In this document: in pieces, positions 8,794-16,582 of the stretch
Numbering within the stretch: the first letter of the stretch is position 1
How the letters are laid out: each line of letters opens with the position of its first letter
NCBI RefSeq assembly: GCF_014287435.1
Contig: NZ_JACOPG010000001.1
Coordinates: 699,711 to 763,710, forward strand
Direction of reading: 5' to 3'
DNA from: Roseburia lenta
GTDB taxonomy: Bacteria; Bacillota; Clostridia; Lachnospirales; Lachnospiraceae
DNA length: 64,000 nucleotides
Notes under the pieces: model-generated
Databases searched by the model: none
What the model was told of the DNA's origin: nothing
Seen by the model: the letters and a program-made list of their open reading frames with translations, nothing else
Program-made: the position numbers and the translations under genes

Positions 8794-8830
8794 CAGGGAC
8801 GTTCCTTTTGCCACAAGGATTGCCCCCTTT
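8794..8830. repeat. REP-like palindromic repeat, copy 1
   Basis: Contains GGGACGTTCCTTTTGCCACA followed by an imperfect complement. Three related copies occur at 56594, 57830 and 59812 in this window, always between genes. Here it separates pyrC from the nrdD terminator. Confidence 0.7.
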
Positions 8831-8848
8831 GGTCTTTTTTAAAAAGAA

Positions 8849-8874
8849 GGGACGAAAGGTTATGCCTTCGCCCC
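8849..8874 (-). terminator. Terminator of nrdD
   Basis: GGGGCGAAGG / CCTTTCGTCCC stem read on the minus strand, followed by TTCTTTTT. Starts 8 nt past the nrdD stop codon. Confidence 0.75.
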
Positions 8875-8881
8875 TCAAATG

Positions 8882-11257
8882 CTATTGTTGTACCAGTGTC
8901 TCATCCACAAACTTTTGAATGTTGGATGCGTTCACATATTTCTTGGTATGTTCTCCGTCTACCACAACAAGCGTCGGTGCCTGCATAACACCATACTGCT
9001 GTGTCAGTTCCACATTTTCCTCTGCGTCGATCACAACGTATTCCTGATCCTTTAAGATCTCCTTTGCCATGGCGCAGTTTGGACAAGTCTTTGTGGTAAA
9101 GAGATATTTTACACTATGCAAAGGCTGGATCTTGACATCATCTTCCGTGATTGTCACCAAACTCTTTGCCGGCTTTTTCAAAACAGACTTCTTGATGTCA
9201 TATAACTTTCTGTTCTTGTATTCCTGGGTCTTACCCTCGTTCCAGTTCTGTACCGGACGATAGTAGCCTGTGATACGGGAATATACTTCTGCCTTTGCTC
9301 CACAATGCGGGCAGGTAAAATGCTCGCCTGCGATATATCCATGCTCCTTACATACAGAATAGGTCGGAGACAAGGTGTAATACGGCAACTTGTAATTTTC
9401 CGCGATGGTGCGAACCAGTTTTGCCGCTGACTCCCATGTGTCTAACTTTTCACCCAGGAATGCATGGAATACGGTTCCTGAAGTGTAAAGGGTCTGCAAG
9501 TCATCCTGAATATCCAATGCGTCAAAAATGTCGGATGTGTATTCTACCGGCAAGTGTGAACTGTTGGTATAGAAAGGTGTATCTCCTTCCTTGCCTGCCG
9601 TCTTGATATCCGGGAACTGTGCAACATCATGCTTTGCCAGACGATAAGTCGTAGACTCAGCCGGTGTTGCCTCCAGATTGTAAAGATCACCGTATTCTTC
9701 CTGGTAATCAGACAGGCGCTCGCGCATATGGTTGAGGACGTCCTTGGTAAACTGCTGTGTCTCTTCATGTGTCAGATCCATGCCAAGCCACTTTGCATTG
9801 AGTCCCACTTCGTTCATACCAATCAGACCAATCGTTGAAAAATGGTTGTCAAAGGTTCCCAGATAACGCTTGGTATATGGATAAAGACCTTCATTTAAAA
9901 GTTTGGTGATGACACCACGCTTGATCTTTAAGGATCTTGCGGCAATATCCATCATATGATCCAGTCTTGCATAAAAGTCTGCCTCGTCCTTTGCCAGATA
10001 TGCGATACGCGGCATGTTGATCGTAACAACGCCAACAGATCCGGTACTTTCACCTGAGCCAAAGAAACCACCGGATTTCTTGCGGAGTTCTCTCAAGTCC
10101 AGACGCAACCTACAGCACATAGAACGCACATCGCTCGGCTCCATGTCACTGTTGATATAATTTGAAAAATATGGTGTGCCGTATTTTGCGGTCATTTCAA
10201 AGAGCAGTCTGTTGTTCTCGGTATCAGACCAGTCAAAATCTCTGGTAATAGAATAAGTAGGGATCGGATACTGGAATCCACGACCATTGGCATCGCCCTC
10301 GATCATGATCTCAAGGAATGCACGGTTGACCATATCCATTTCCTTCTTGCAGTCCTTGTACTTAAAGTCCATTTCCTTGCCGCCGACGATAGCAGGTAAT
10401 TCTGCAAGATCTGCCGGAACGGTCCAGTCCAAAGTAATGTTGGAGAATGGTGCCTGTGTTCCCCAACGGCTCGGTGTATTTACTCCGTAAATAAATGCTT
10501 CGATACATTTTTTCACTTCGCGGTAGGTCAGATTGTCTACCTTTACGAATGGTGCCAGATAGGTGTCAAAAGAAGAGAAAGCCTGTGCTCCTGCCCATTC
10601 GTTCTGCATGATGCCGAGGAAGTTTACCATCTGATTGCAAAGCACGGATAAATGTGCTGCCGGAGCAGATGTGATCTTGCCGGAAATACCGCCCAGACCT
10701 TCCTGAATCAACTGCTTCAAAGACCAGCCTGCACAATAACCGGTCAACATAGACAGATCATGGATGTGGATGTCCGCATTGCGGTGTGCCTCTGCGATCT
10801 CCTCATCATAGATCTCGGAAAGCCAGTAATTTGCCGTCACTGCGCCGGAATTGCTTAAGATCAGACCTCCTACAGAATAAGTAACGGTAGAATTTTCCTT
10901 TACACGCCAGTCTTCCACCTTTACATAACTATTGATAACGTCCTTGTAGTCTAAGATCGTAGACTTCATATTACGCATCTTTTCACGCTGCTTACGATAC
11001 AGGATATATGCCTTAGCGACCTCGGTATAACCGGTCTGCTCCAAAACGGTCTCAACACTGTCCTGGATTGCCTCTACCGATACCTTTCCGTCCTTGATCT
11101 TATCCTGAAAATGCGCAGATACGCGCAAAGACAATAAACCAATGATATCATCATTATAAGACATCTGTGTCGCATCAAATGCCTTGGCGATCGCATCATT
11201 GATCTTCCCCAAGTTGAACTCTGTTACTTGTCCATCCCTTTTCACAACTTCAAACAT
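8882..11257 (-). CDS. nrdD: Anaerobic (class III) ribonucleoside-triphosphate reductase with C-terminal thioredoxin-like domain
   Basis: 791 residues. Order: ATP-cone (about 3-95), the ten-stranded radical-enzyme barrel including the loop MCCRLRLDLRELRKKSGG with paired cysteines, a zinc site (CKEHG ... CPHC, about 635-655), the glycyl-radical loop SRITGYYRPVQNWN (probable radical glycine G664), then an added domain of about 80 residues (711-791) with TKTCPNCAMAK (C725, C728), a cis-Pro-like QAPTLVVV and a thioredoxin/glutaredoxin outline. The enzyme makes dNTPs anaerobically; NrdG is needed for activation but is not encoded beside it. The fused CPNC domain suggests a built-in thiol reductant. 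Expression is probably controlled by NrdR (see promoter). Confidence 0.93.
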   Translation of the reverse strand: MFEVVKRDGQVTEFNLGKINDAIAKAFDATQMSYNDDIIGLLSLRVSAHFQDKIKDGKVSVEAIQDSVETVLEQTGYTEVAKAYILYRKQREKMRNMKSTILDYKDVINSYVKVEDWRVKENSTVTYSVGGLILSNSGAVTANYWLSEIYDEEIAEAHRNADIHIHDLSMLTGYCAGWSLKQLIQEGLGGISGKITSAPAAHLSVLCNQMVNFLGIMQNEWAGAQAFSSFDTYLAPFVKVDNLTYREVKKCIEAFIYGVNTPSRWGTQAPFSNITLDWTVPADLAELPAIVGGKEMDFKYKDCKKEMDMVNRAFLEIMIEGDANGRGFQYPIPTYSITRDFDWSDTENNRLLFEMTAKYGTPYFSNYINSDMEPSDVRSMCCRLRLDLRELRKKSGGFFGSGESTGSVGVVTINMPRIAYLAKDEADFYARLDHMMDIAARSLKIKRGVITKLLNEGLYPYTKRYLGTFDNHFSTIGLIGMNEVGLNAKWLGMDLTHEETQQFTKDVLNHMRERLSDYQEEYGDLYNLEATPAESTTYRLAKHDVAQFPDIKTAGKEGDTPFYTNSSHLPVEYTSDIFDALDIQDDLQTLYTSGTVFHAFLGEKLDTWESAAKLVRTIAENYKLPYYTLSPTYSVCKEHGYIAGEHFTCPHCGAKAEVYSRITGYYRPVQNWNEGKTQEYKNRKLYDIKKSVLKKPAKSLVTITEDDVKIQPLHSVKYLFTTKTCPNCAMAKEILKDQEYVVIDAEENVELTQQYGVMQAPTLVVVDGEHTKKYVNASNIQKFVDETLVQQ

Positions 11258-11346
11258 TTCCTAATCCACCTTTCAAAATTCCTTGGTTCTCCAAACTCCA
11301 TACATGTAAGCGACATGTTTCTCGTTCAAACGCTATTTATGTACAA

Positions 11347-11375
11347 ATTCTATCAAAATATGGTGCATGGGTCAA
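11347..11375 (-). promoter_or_regulatory. nrdD promoter
   Basis: Minus strand TTGACC (11375-11370), 17 nt, TAGAAT (11352-11347). The NrdR-like box at 11354-11365 lies in the spacer and a perfect one lies just upstream of the -35. Confidence 0.75.
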
Positions 11376-11396
11376 TATCATTTCACTATATATAGT
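11354..11396. promoter_or_regulatory. Pair of NrdR boxes
   Basis: ACTATATATAGT (11385-11396) is a perfect 12-bp palindrome matching the known NrdR box. A second, weaker palindrome CAAAATATGGTG (11354-11365) has its centre 31 bp away, the spacing known for NrdR box pairs. Their placement over and next to the -35/-10 elements fits repression of nrdD. Confidence 0.8.
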
Positions 11397-11429
11397 ATTT
11401 TCGTCATTTTGACGACAAATACAAAAAAT

Positions 11430-11455
11430 CCCCATGAAAAGCCGATTTCATGGGG
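11430..11455 (-). terminator. Terminator of the TPR lipoprotein gene
   Basis: CCCCATGAAA / TTTCATGGGG stem followed on the minus strand by ATTTTTTG. Confidence 0.85.
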
Positions 11456-11503
11456 TATTTTGTCACTTATTCATTTTGCATTTAATAAATCAATGCAAAA
11501 ATT

Positions 11504-12484
11504 TTATCTAGTTTGTAGAAAAGTCTGCTCTCTTAAGGCTGCCTGATCCGTCGGATATTTTGCCAGATATTCTGTCATCTTCTCCTTGGCACTGCTAAAA
11601 TCGCCTGTGTATTCCAGTGCTACGATCTCCCCCTTGAGCAGATCCTGCATCGCGGTATCATCTTCTTTTTTGATGCCTTCCTGATAATACTCCAATGCCT
11701 TGTCATAATTGCCCGCCTTGATCTCCATATTACCAAGAAGTGCCAGTGCCTCTGCCGAAGGCTTTTCTTCCTTGACATACTCTGCTAAAAGTTTGGATGC
11801 GCTGTCGCTGTCCCCGGATGCCTCATAAGTCTCTGCCAGATAGACCTTAGCGTCTGACGTCTTCTTCTCTACTGCCGTCTGCAAATATTCGATCGCCTGC
11901 TTATAGTCTCCCTGCTCCAGATAGATCCGTCCTTTGCCCAGATAGTCCTCACCGCTTTTTCCTTCCAGAGCCAGTGCCTCATCCAAGAAATTATCGCCCT
12001 CATCTTCCATCCCGGAGGCTTTCAGATTCTGGCTGATCAAAATATATAATTCGTAATTGCTGCCGGCGCGCTTGACCGCCTCTTCATAGTCTTTGATTGC
12101 CTTTTCCTTCTCGCCCTCGTTCAGATAAACGCTGCCCCGTAAAAAGCAGGGACGATAATCGGTCTCATCATAATCAACGATCGAGTCATAGACGGCTATG
12201 GCTTCCTTTAGATTGCCCTGTGCATACTCTGCTGCCGCCTTATAAAAACAGATATCCACGACATTCGCATCCACTTTTGCACCGGATAACTGCAATGCCG
12301 CATCAAAGGATTCTACCGCTGTCTTGTAATCTGCCGACTGCATGGCAGTAATGCCTGCCTCTTTCTTTTCTTCCATCTGCTGTGTCGTCTTGCTGCCACA
12401 TGCACTCAAAAGCCCCAGACACAAAGTCAGACCAAGGGTTGCCCCCGCCAGACGTTTTATGACATTTTTGCATTCTTTACACAT
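11504..12484 (-). CDS. TPR-repeat lipoprotein
   Basis: 326 residues from the ATG at 12484, chosen because it gives a clean lipoprotein signal (basic start, hydrophobic core, LLSAC with lipidated C29) and has AAGGAAG 9 nt upstream; longer in-frame starts at 12511 and 12592 would bury the signal. The mature part is a run of tetratricopeptide repeats, seen as AIAVYDSIVDYDETDYRP, AIKDYEEAVKRAGSNYE, AIEYLQTAVEKKTSDAK and ALEYYQEGIKKEDDTA. Such proteins are scaffolds for protein contacts on the outer face of the membrane; no partner is evident. It is transcribed divergently from the amidase gene. Confidence 0.85.
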   Translation of the reverse strand: MCKECKNVIKRLAGATLGLTLCLGLLSACGSKTTQQMEEKKEAGITAMQSADYKTAVESFDAALQLSGAKVDANVVDICFYKAAAEYAQGNLKEAIAVYDSIVDYDETDYRPCFLRGSVYLNEGEKEKAIKDYEEAVKRAGSNYELYILISQNLKASGMEDEGDNFLDEALALEGKSGEDYLGKGRIYLEQGDYKQAIEYLQTAVEKKTSDAKVYLAETYEASGDSDSASKLLAEYVKEEKPSAEALALLGNMEIKAGNYDKALEYYQEGIKKEDDTAMQDLLKGEIVALEYTGDFSSAKEKMTEYLAKYPTDQAALREQTFLQTR

Positions 12485-12624
12485 TTTAAAAAACTTCCTT
12501 TTATCTTGCATTTCATCTTTTTTCACTCCATTTATCATACCAAAACTATAGTTTTTTGTATAGAATGGTTCACATTTTATTTGTGTTCGCATAGGCTATT
12601 AAAAACATATGCAAAGGTTTTCTC

Positions 12625-13659
12625 ATGTCAAAGACCATCATTATAGATCCGGGCCATGGCGGTTTCGACCCCGGTGCCGTCTATGAAAACAGAAAAGAAA
12701 AAGATGACAACTTGAGATTAGCCCTGGCAGTAGGTCAGGAATTACAAAACGCAGGATATCAGATCATCTATACACGCACAGACGATCGTTACGATTCACC
12801 TTACGACAAAGCGCAGATCGCAAACTCTGCGGGTGGGGATCTGTTTTTATCCTTCCATCGTAATTTTGCCGAAACTCCAGATCTCTATCAGGGTGTGCAA
12901 GCCCTTGTATATGATAAAAATCCTCTGGCGCTCCGCGTTGCCAAAAATGTCAATGAAAACTTGGAGGAGATCGGATTTAAAAATCTGGGCATTGAATCCC
13001 GCAAGGAACTCGTTGTGCTCCGCCGCACTTCCATGCCTGCTGTTCTCTTAGAAGTCGGCTTTATCAATTCCAAAGAGGACAACCGACTTTTCGATGAGAA
13101 TTTTGATGCTATTGCCCGCGCCATTGCAGATGGTGTGATGGCTGCTCTGCCACTGCGGACGACACATGCCCCGACGGCTTCTACAGAGCAGGTTCCCCCT
13201 ATACCGCAGACCACTTCTGATGCTTCTCAGACGACTTCCGGTAAAACAAACCAAATGAGTGCAGATGCGCAACATGCTCCTGTGGAGGCAGCCTCTGCAC
13301 CTGTGGAAAAGGCACGATCCATCGCACCGGAAGCCAGTCCGTCCGATCCGGTGGCTGACATGCGCCGGCAGCTTGCCGATGCGTCCTGTGAACCACTGCC
13401 CATGCCGGAAGAAAAACCAATGCCTCGTATGTGGTATTATGTGCAGGTTGGTCTTTTCCGCTATCCGGAGAATGCGGTCTACCTGATGGAGCAATTAAAG
13501 GGGCAGGGATATTCCGCAGTCTGGAAACGCATCGGCGGACTGATCGCCATCTGGGTCGGCCCTGTCGATAACTTGGACGAAGCCGTTGTCCTGCAGAGAA
13601 AACTGCAAAATGACGGCTATGAGACATTGATCGTCACCGATGACTATATCGGGAAGTAA
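12625..13659 (+). CDS. N-acetylmuramoyl-L-alanine amidase (Amidase_3) with SPOR domain, CwlC-like
   Basis: 344 residues. Amidase_3 domain at 1-180 with zinc ligands H11, E25 and H78 (LSFHRN) and catalytic E143 (LLEVGF); an Ala/Pro/Thr-rich linker (about 182-260); and a C-terminal SPOR peptidoglycan-binding domain (about 268-340: YYVQVGLF ... YETLIV). It cleaves the bond between MurNAc and L-Ala. There is no signal peptide or membrane segment, which is also true of B. subtilis CwlC, the mother-cell amidase active during spore release; a similar role is an inference. AAAGG precedes the ATG by 9 nt. Confidence 0.88.
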   Translation: MSKTIIIDPGHGGFDPGAVYENRKEKDDNLRLALAVGQELQNAGYQIIYTRTDDRYDSPYDKAQIANSAGGDLFLSFHRNFAETPDLYQGVQALVYDKNPLALRVAKNVNENLEEIGFKNLGIESRKELVVLRRTSMPAVLLEVGFINSKEDNRLFDENFDAIARAIADGVMAALPLRTTHAPTASTEQVPPIPQTTSDASQTTSGKTNQMSADAQHAPVEAASAPVEKARSIAPEASPSDPVADMRRQLADASCEPLPMPEEKPMPRMWYYVQVGLFRYPENAVYLMEQLKGQGYSAVWKRIGGLIAIWVGPVDNLDEAVVLQRKLQNDGYETLIVTDDYIGK

Positions 13660-13664
13660 TAAAA

Positions 13665-13697
13665 ATGCCAGAACCTGTTTTGATCCGGTTCTGGCAT
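13665..13697. terminator. Bidirectional terminator between converging genes
   Basis: ATGCCAGAACC / GGTTCTGGCAT stem (13665-13675 and 13687-13697) with A- and T-rich flanks. It serves the amidase gene and the CBS/CorC gene. Confidence 0.88.
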
Positions 13698-13719
13698 TTC
13701 TTTTCTCATTTTATGTTTT

Positions 13720-15000
13720 CTATACTTCTTCTGCCTTTTCCTCGTCCGACTTTGGCAGTTTGATATGCACTTTGGTGATACGCTTCTTATCCACGCCCTC
13801 TACCCGAAGTATCACACCATCCCCGGTCACATAGACTTCTCCCTTTTGTGGGAAATGATCGAAAAGCCCGGTCAGATAACCACCGATGGTATCATAATCT
13901 TCTGAGGTAAAGGCAAGGTGCAGTTCATCACACAGATCTTCCAGATTCATAGAACCAAGGACATCATACTCCCTGTCGCTGATCCGGATGAGATCGTCTT
14001 CCTCATTTCCGTCAAATTCATCACGGATTTCGCCCACCAATTCTTCCAGGAGATCTTCTAGGGTCACAAGTCCTGCCACTGCACCGTATTCATCCAGCAC
14101 GATTGCAAGGCTTAAGCGCTCCTTTCGCATCTCCTCAAACAATTCCGAGGTATTCTTCTGTTCATAGGTAAAATATACTTTTCGCAGATAATCACGGATG
14201 GAAAAATCCTCTCCGCGCGGTGCTAGGATCATATCCTTCATATTGATCAGACCGATGATATTGTCCGTGTCTCCCTCATAGACCGGCAGTCGCGTGAACA
14301 TATCCTCTTTAAAAGTTTCCACTAATTTGTCATAGGACCAGTTCACATTGACCATGGTCATATCAATACGGGGTATCATGATCTCCTTGGCGGTCGCATC
14401 CGTAAAATCAAAGATGTTATGGATATACTCTCGTTCTTCTCCCTCAATCTCGCCACTCTCATGGCTGGCATCTACCATGATGCGCAATTCTTCCTCGGTA
14501 ATGGCTCCCTCATTCTGGTTGGGATCTACGCGAAGCAGACGTAAAAATGCCAAAGATAACTTGTTGATTAAAAAGATCACCGGTGTCAAAATCACCATTA
14601 AGCCCCAAATGATCTTTGCATAAGACAAAGATATCTTGGTCGCATTGAGTGTTGCCAGTGTCTTCGGCGAGATCTCACCAAAGATCAGGATCAGCAGGGT
14701 CAAAAGTCCTGTTGCTACCCCTGCGCCCACACTGCCCAACAGGCGTATGGCAAGTGTCGTTGCCAGTGATGATGCTGACAGGTTGACTACATTATTGCCG
14801 ATCAGTATCGCCGACAGCATCTTTGCCGAATCATCTGTTACCTTGAGCACACACTGTGCCCGCTTATCGCCATCTTCTGCCATAGATTTCATTTTGATCT
14901 TGTTGACGGTTGTCAGCGCTGTTTCCGCAGAAGAAAAGAACGCAGATAAAAGTAAAAGAACAACCAAGATCACTAACTGAAGTATCGAGACGGTATCCAA
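13720..15000 (-). CDS. CNNM/HlyC-CorC family membrane protein (DUF21, CBS pair, CorC_HlyC domain)
   Basis: 426 residues. N-terminal DUF21 transmembrane domain (about 1-190; SAFFSSAETALTTVN and GNNVVNLSASSLAT are typical), two CBS domains (about 205-330; MIPRIDMTMVNVNWSYD and AIVLDEYGAVAGLVTLEDLLE), and a C-terminal CorC_HlyC transporter-associated domain (about 340-420). Homologues are called hemolysin-like, but the better-supported role is Mg2+ or other divalent-cation efflux and homeostasis, with the CBS pair sensing nucleotides. It is monocistronic and converges on the amidase gene. Confidence 0.88.
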   Translation of the reverse strand: MDTVSILQLVILVVLLLLSAFFSSAETALTTVNKIKMKSMAEDGDKRAQCVLKVTDDSAKMLSAILIGNNVVNLSASSLATTLAIRLLGSVGAGVATGLLTLLILIFGEISPKTLATLNATKISLSYAKIIWGLMVILTPVIFLINKLSLAFLRLLRVDPNQNEGAITEEELRIMVDASHESGEIEGEEREYIHNIFDFTDATAKEIMIPRIDMTMVNVNWSYDKLVETFKEDMFTRLPVYEGDTDNIIGLINMKDMILAPRGEDFSIRDYLRKVYFTYEQKNTSELFEEMRKERLSLAIVLDEYGAVAGLVTLEDLLEELVGEIRDEFDGNEEDDLIRISDREYDVLGSMNLEDLCDELHLAFTSEDYDTIGGYLTGLFDHFPQKGEVYVTGDGVILRVEGVDKKRITKVHIKLPKSDEEKAEEV

Positions 15001-15106
15001 AAAACATCACTCCTTTTTCTTTCTTATAATAATATCTCGTTATTTCATTTTATTATATATTTTTTCTTTTAGAAATCAAGCAATACCAAGGATATTCCTC
15101 GTATTT

Positions 15107-16582
15107 TCACTCGGATAAAGACAGTTCATAAGAAAAAACCGGCTCTTCCTCCTCCTGTGCCGTGAAAGTCTGTAAGATTTTCTCTTTACAGGCAGGATCG
15201 ACATACCAAAGCGACTCCTCCATCAGCCCGCCTGCTTCTTCTGTCTTCTTATTATAATAGGTCTGGTCGATCTTTCGCAGTACAATGGCATTGCCATCCC
15301 GATACTGTCCCTGATAAATACCGCTTTCTGTGATGCCCATCTTGACCAGACGCTCTGTCATATTTCCGGCACCATCCACTGCCTTATAGCGTGCCGTCAC
15401 ATAGCCTTTCTCCCCCAGAGAAAGCAGCGTTTTTTCATCCGGCAGTTCCACATCCAGTACCAGATTTTCCCTATCCTCGGCATCACTTGCTCCGGCTGTT
15501 CTTAGGACTTCCTGTTTTGTCACCGCACCTGCCTTGACTTGATTTTTTGACCAGTAGCGGTTTTTTGCAGAGATCTCCGGCGGTCTGTCCCAGACACTGT
15601 AAAAGGTCAAGGGCTCTAATCTGCCGTCGACATCTACTTTTTCTGTTCCACTTTCCAAAGCCTGCATGCCCCAGGCATTTAAGTCTGCCGGGCTGCCGAC
15701 AGCAAGCACATCCGCATCCTTATAAATGGCATCCTCCCGCATTGCCCAGCCCATATGGGCATAGGTCTTTCTTTCCAATACTTTCTCGGCAAAATTTTCA
15801 TCCCATACCAGACTTTCTTCTATGCGCGCAAAGGTATTCTCCGGTAAAGAAACCGTCTTTTTACAATCACGGATCCTATAATCTTCCCCGGCAGTCTGAC
15901 CGTTTCCACATATGAGAACATCCGCTATCACGTCATAGTTCGCATAAAAACAATAGTCCTTTGTGCATGCCTCTGCGGAAAACACCTTATCCTGTCCGAT
16001 CTGCCAGAATTCCTCTGTCGTTTTGGCAGTCTGCCTCCACCCGGTCTGCTCCAGAGAAGTAAAGACTCTTCCATCATAAAAGACCGCTAAGGCAGGTGCA
16101 CTTATGGTCTGCGCCTCTTTCCAGTACAGGGGCTTTTGCTCCGGCAGGGAAAATGTCACATGGGGATTGTCCAGATTTCCCTCAAAAGCAATCGTATATG
16201 TCTCAGATACAATGACCTGTCCGACAGACGCATTAGATCCTGTGCCCGCCCGCAGGATGGCAGACCGGTATTTCCCCTGCCCCGCATTCCAAGTCTTTGT
16301 ATGCGTATTGGTCAGAGTAAATTTTTCTTTCATCCGGTCTGCCGTATTCTGGGTCTTATCATAATCGCAGGAAAGGACAAGCCTCCCCGGCTCCGGGCAT
16401 TCTTCTTCCAACGTCAGAGAGATCTTTGAAAGATTTTGGGATAGCGCACCGGACAGTCTTAGGCTCCTGTCTTTTGCCAGCCATATCCCCTTGCCGCAGA
16501 TGGCGATTTCCCCGGATAGATGATATTCTCCTTTTTGCAAAATATCATACGAGTTGTTTCTCTCCATCCTGCCATCTTTTTG
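15107..16582 (-). CDS. Large surface protein, C-terminal part (separated from its N-terminal part by a frameshift)
   Basis: The frame is open from 16636, but its first residues are out-of-frame shadow of the upstream gene; coherent sequence starts near DGRMERNNSYDIL (about 16576). It continues the beta-helix style of the upstream frame (ILQKGEYHLSGEIAI, then LRLSGALSQ), passes through a region of sandwich-like repeats (ARYKAVDGAGNMTERLV, of the type in bacterial Ig-like domains) and ends with SYELSLSE. There is no signal peptide and no good ribosome site of its own, so it should be the second half of one exported protein of roughly 1,000 residues. No cell-wall sorting signal is seen at the end. 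Function unknown; adhesin or pilus-tip partner is an inference from context. Confidence 0.65.
   Translation of the reverse strand, partial: QKDGRMERNNSYDILQKGEYHLSGEIAICGKGIWLAKDRSLRLSGALSQNLSKISLTLEEECPEPGRLVLSCDYDKTQNTADRMKEKFTLTNTHTKTWNAGQGKYRSAILRAGTGSNASVGQVIVSETYTIAFEGNLDNPHVTFSLPEQKPLYWKEAQTISAPALAVFYDGRVFTSLEQTGWRQTAKTTEEFWQIGQDKVFSAEACTKDYCFYANYDVIADVLICGNGQTAGEDYRIRDCKKTVSLPENTFARIEESLVWDENFAEKVLERKTYAHMGWAMREDAIYKDADVLAVGSPADLNAWGMQALESGTEKVDVDGRLEPLTFYSVWDRPPEISAKNRYWSKNQVKAGAVTKQEVLRTAGASDAEDRENLVLDVELPDEKTLLSLGEKGYVTARYKAVDGAGNMTERLVKMGITESGIYQGQYRDGNAIVLRKIDQTYYNKKTEEAGGLMEESLWYVDPACKEKILQTFTAQEEEEPVFSYELSLSE

Noticed and set aside
8778-8881. PyrR-type attenuator before pyrC
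   Set aside because: The stretch contains the nrdD terminator and a REP-like repeat but no antiterminator/anti-antiterminator pairing or PyrR-binding loop.
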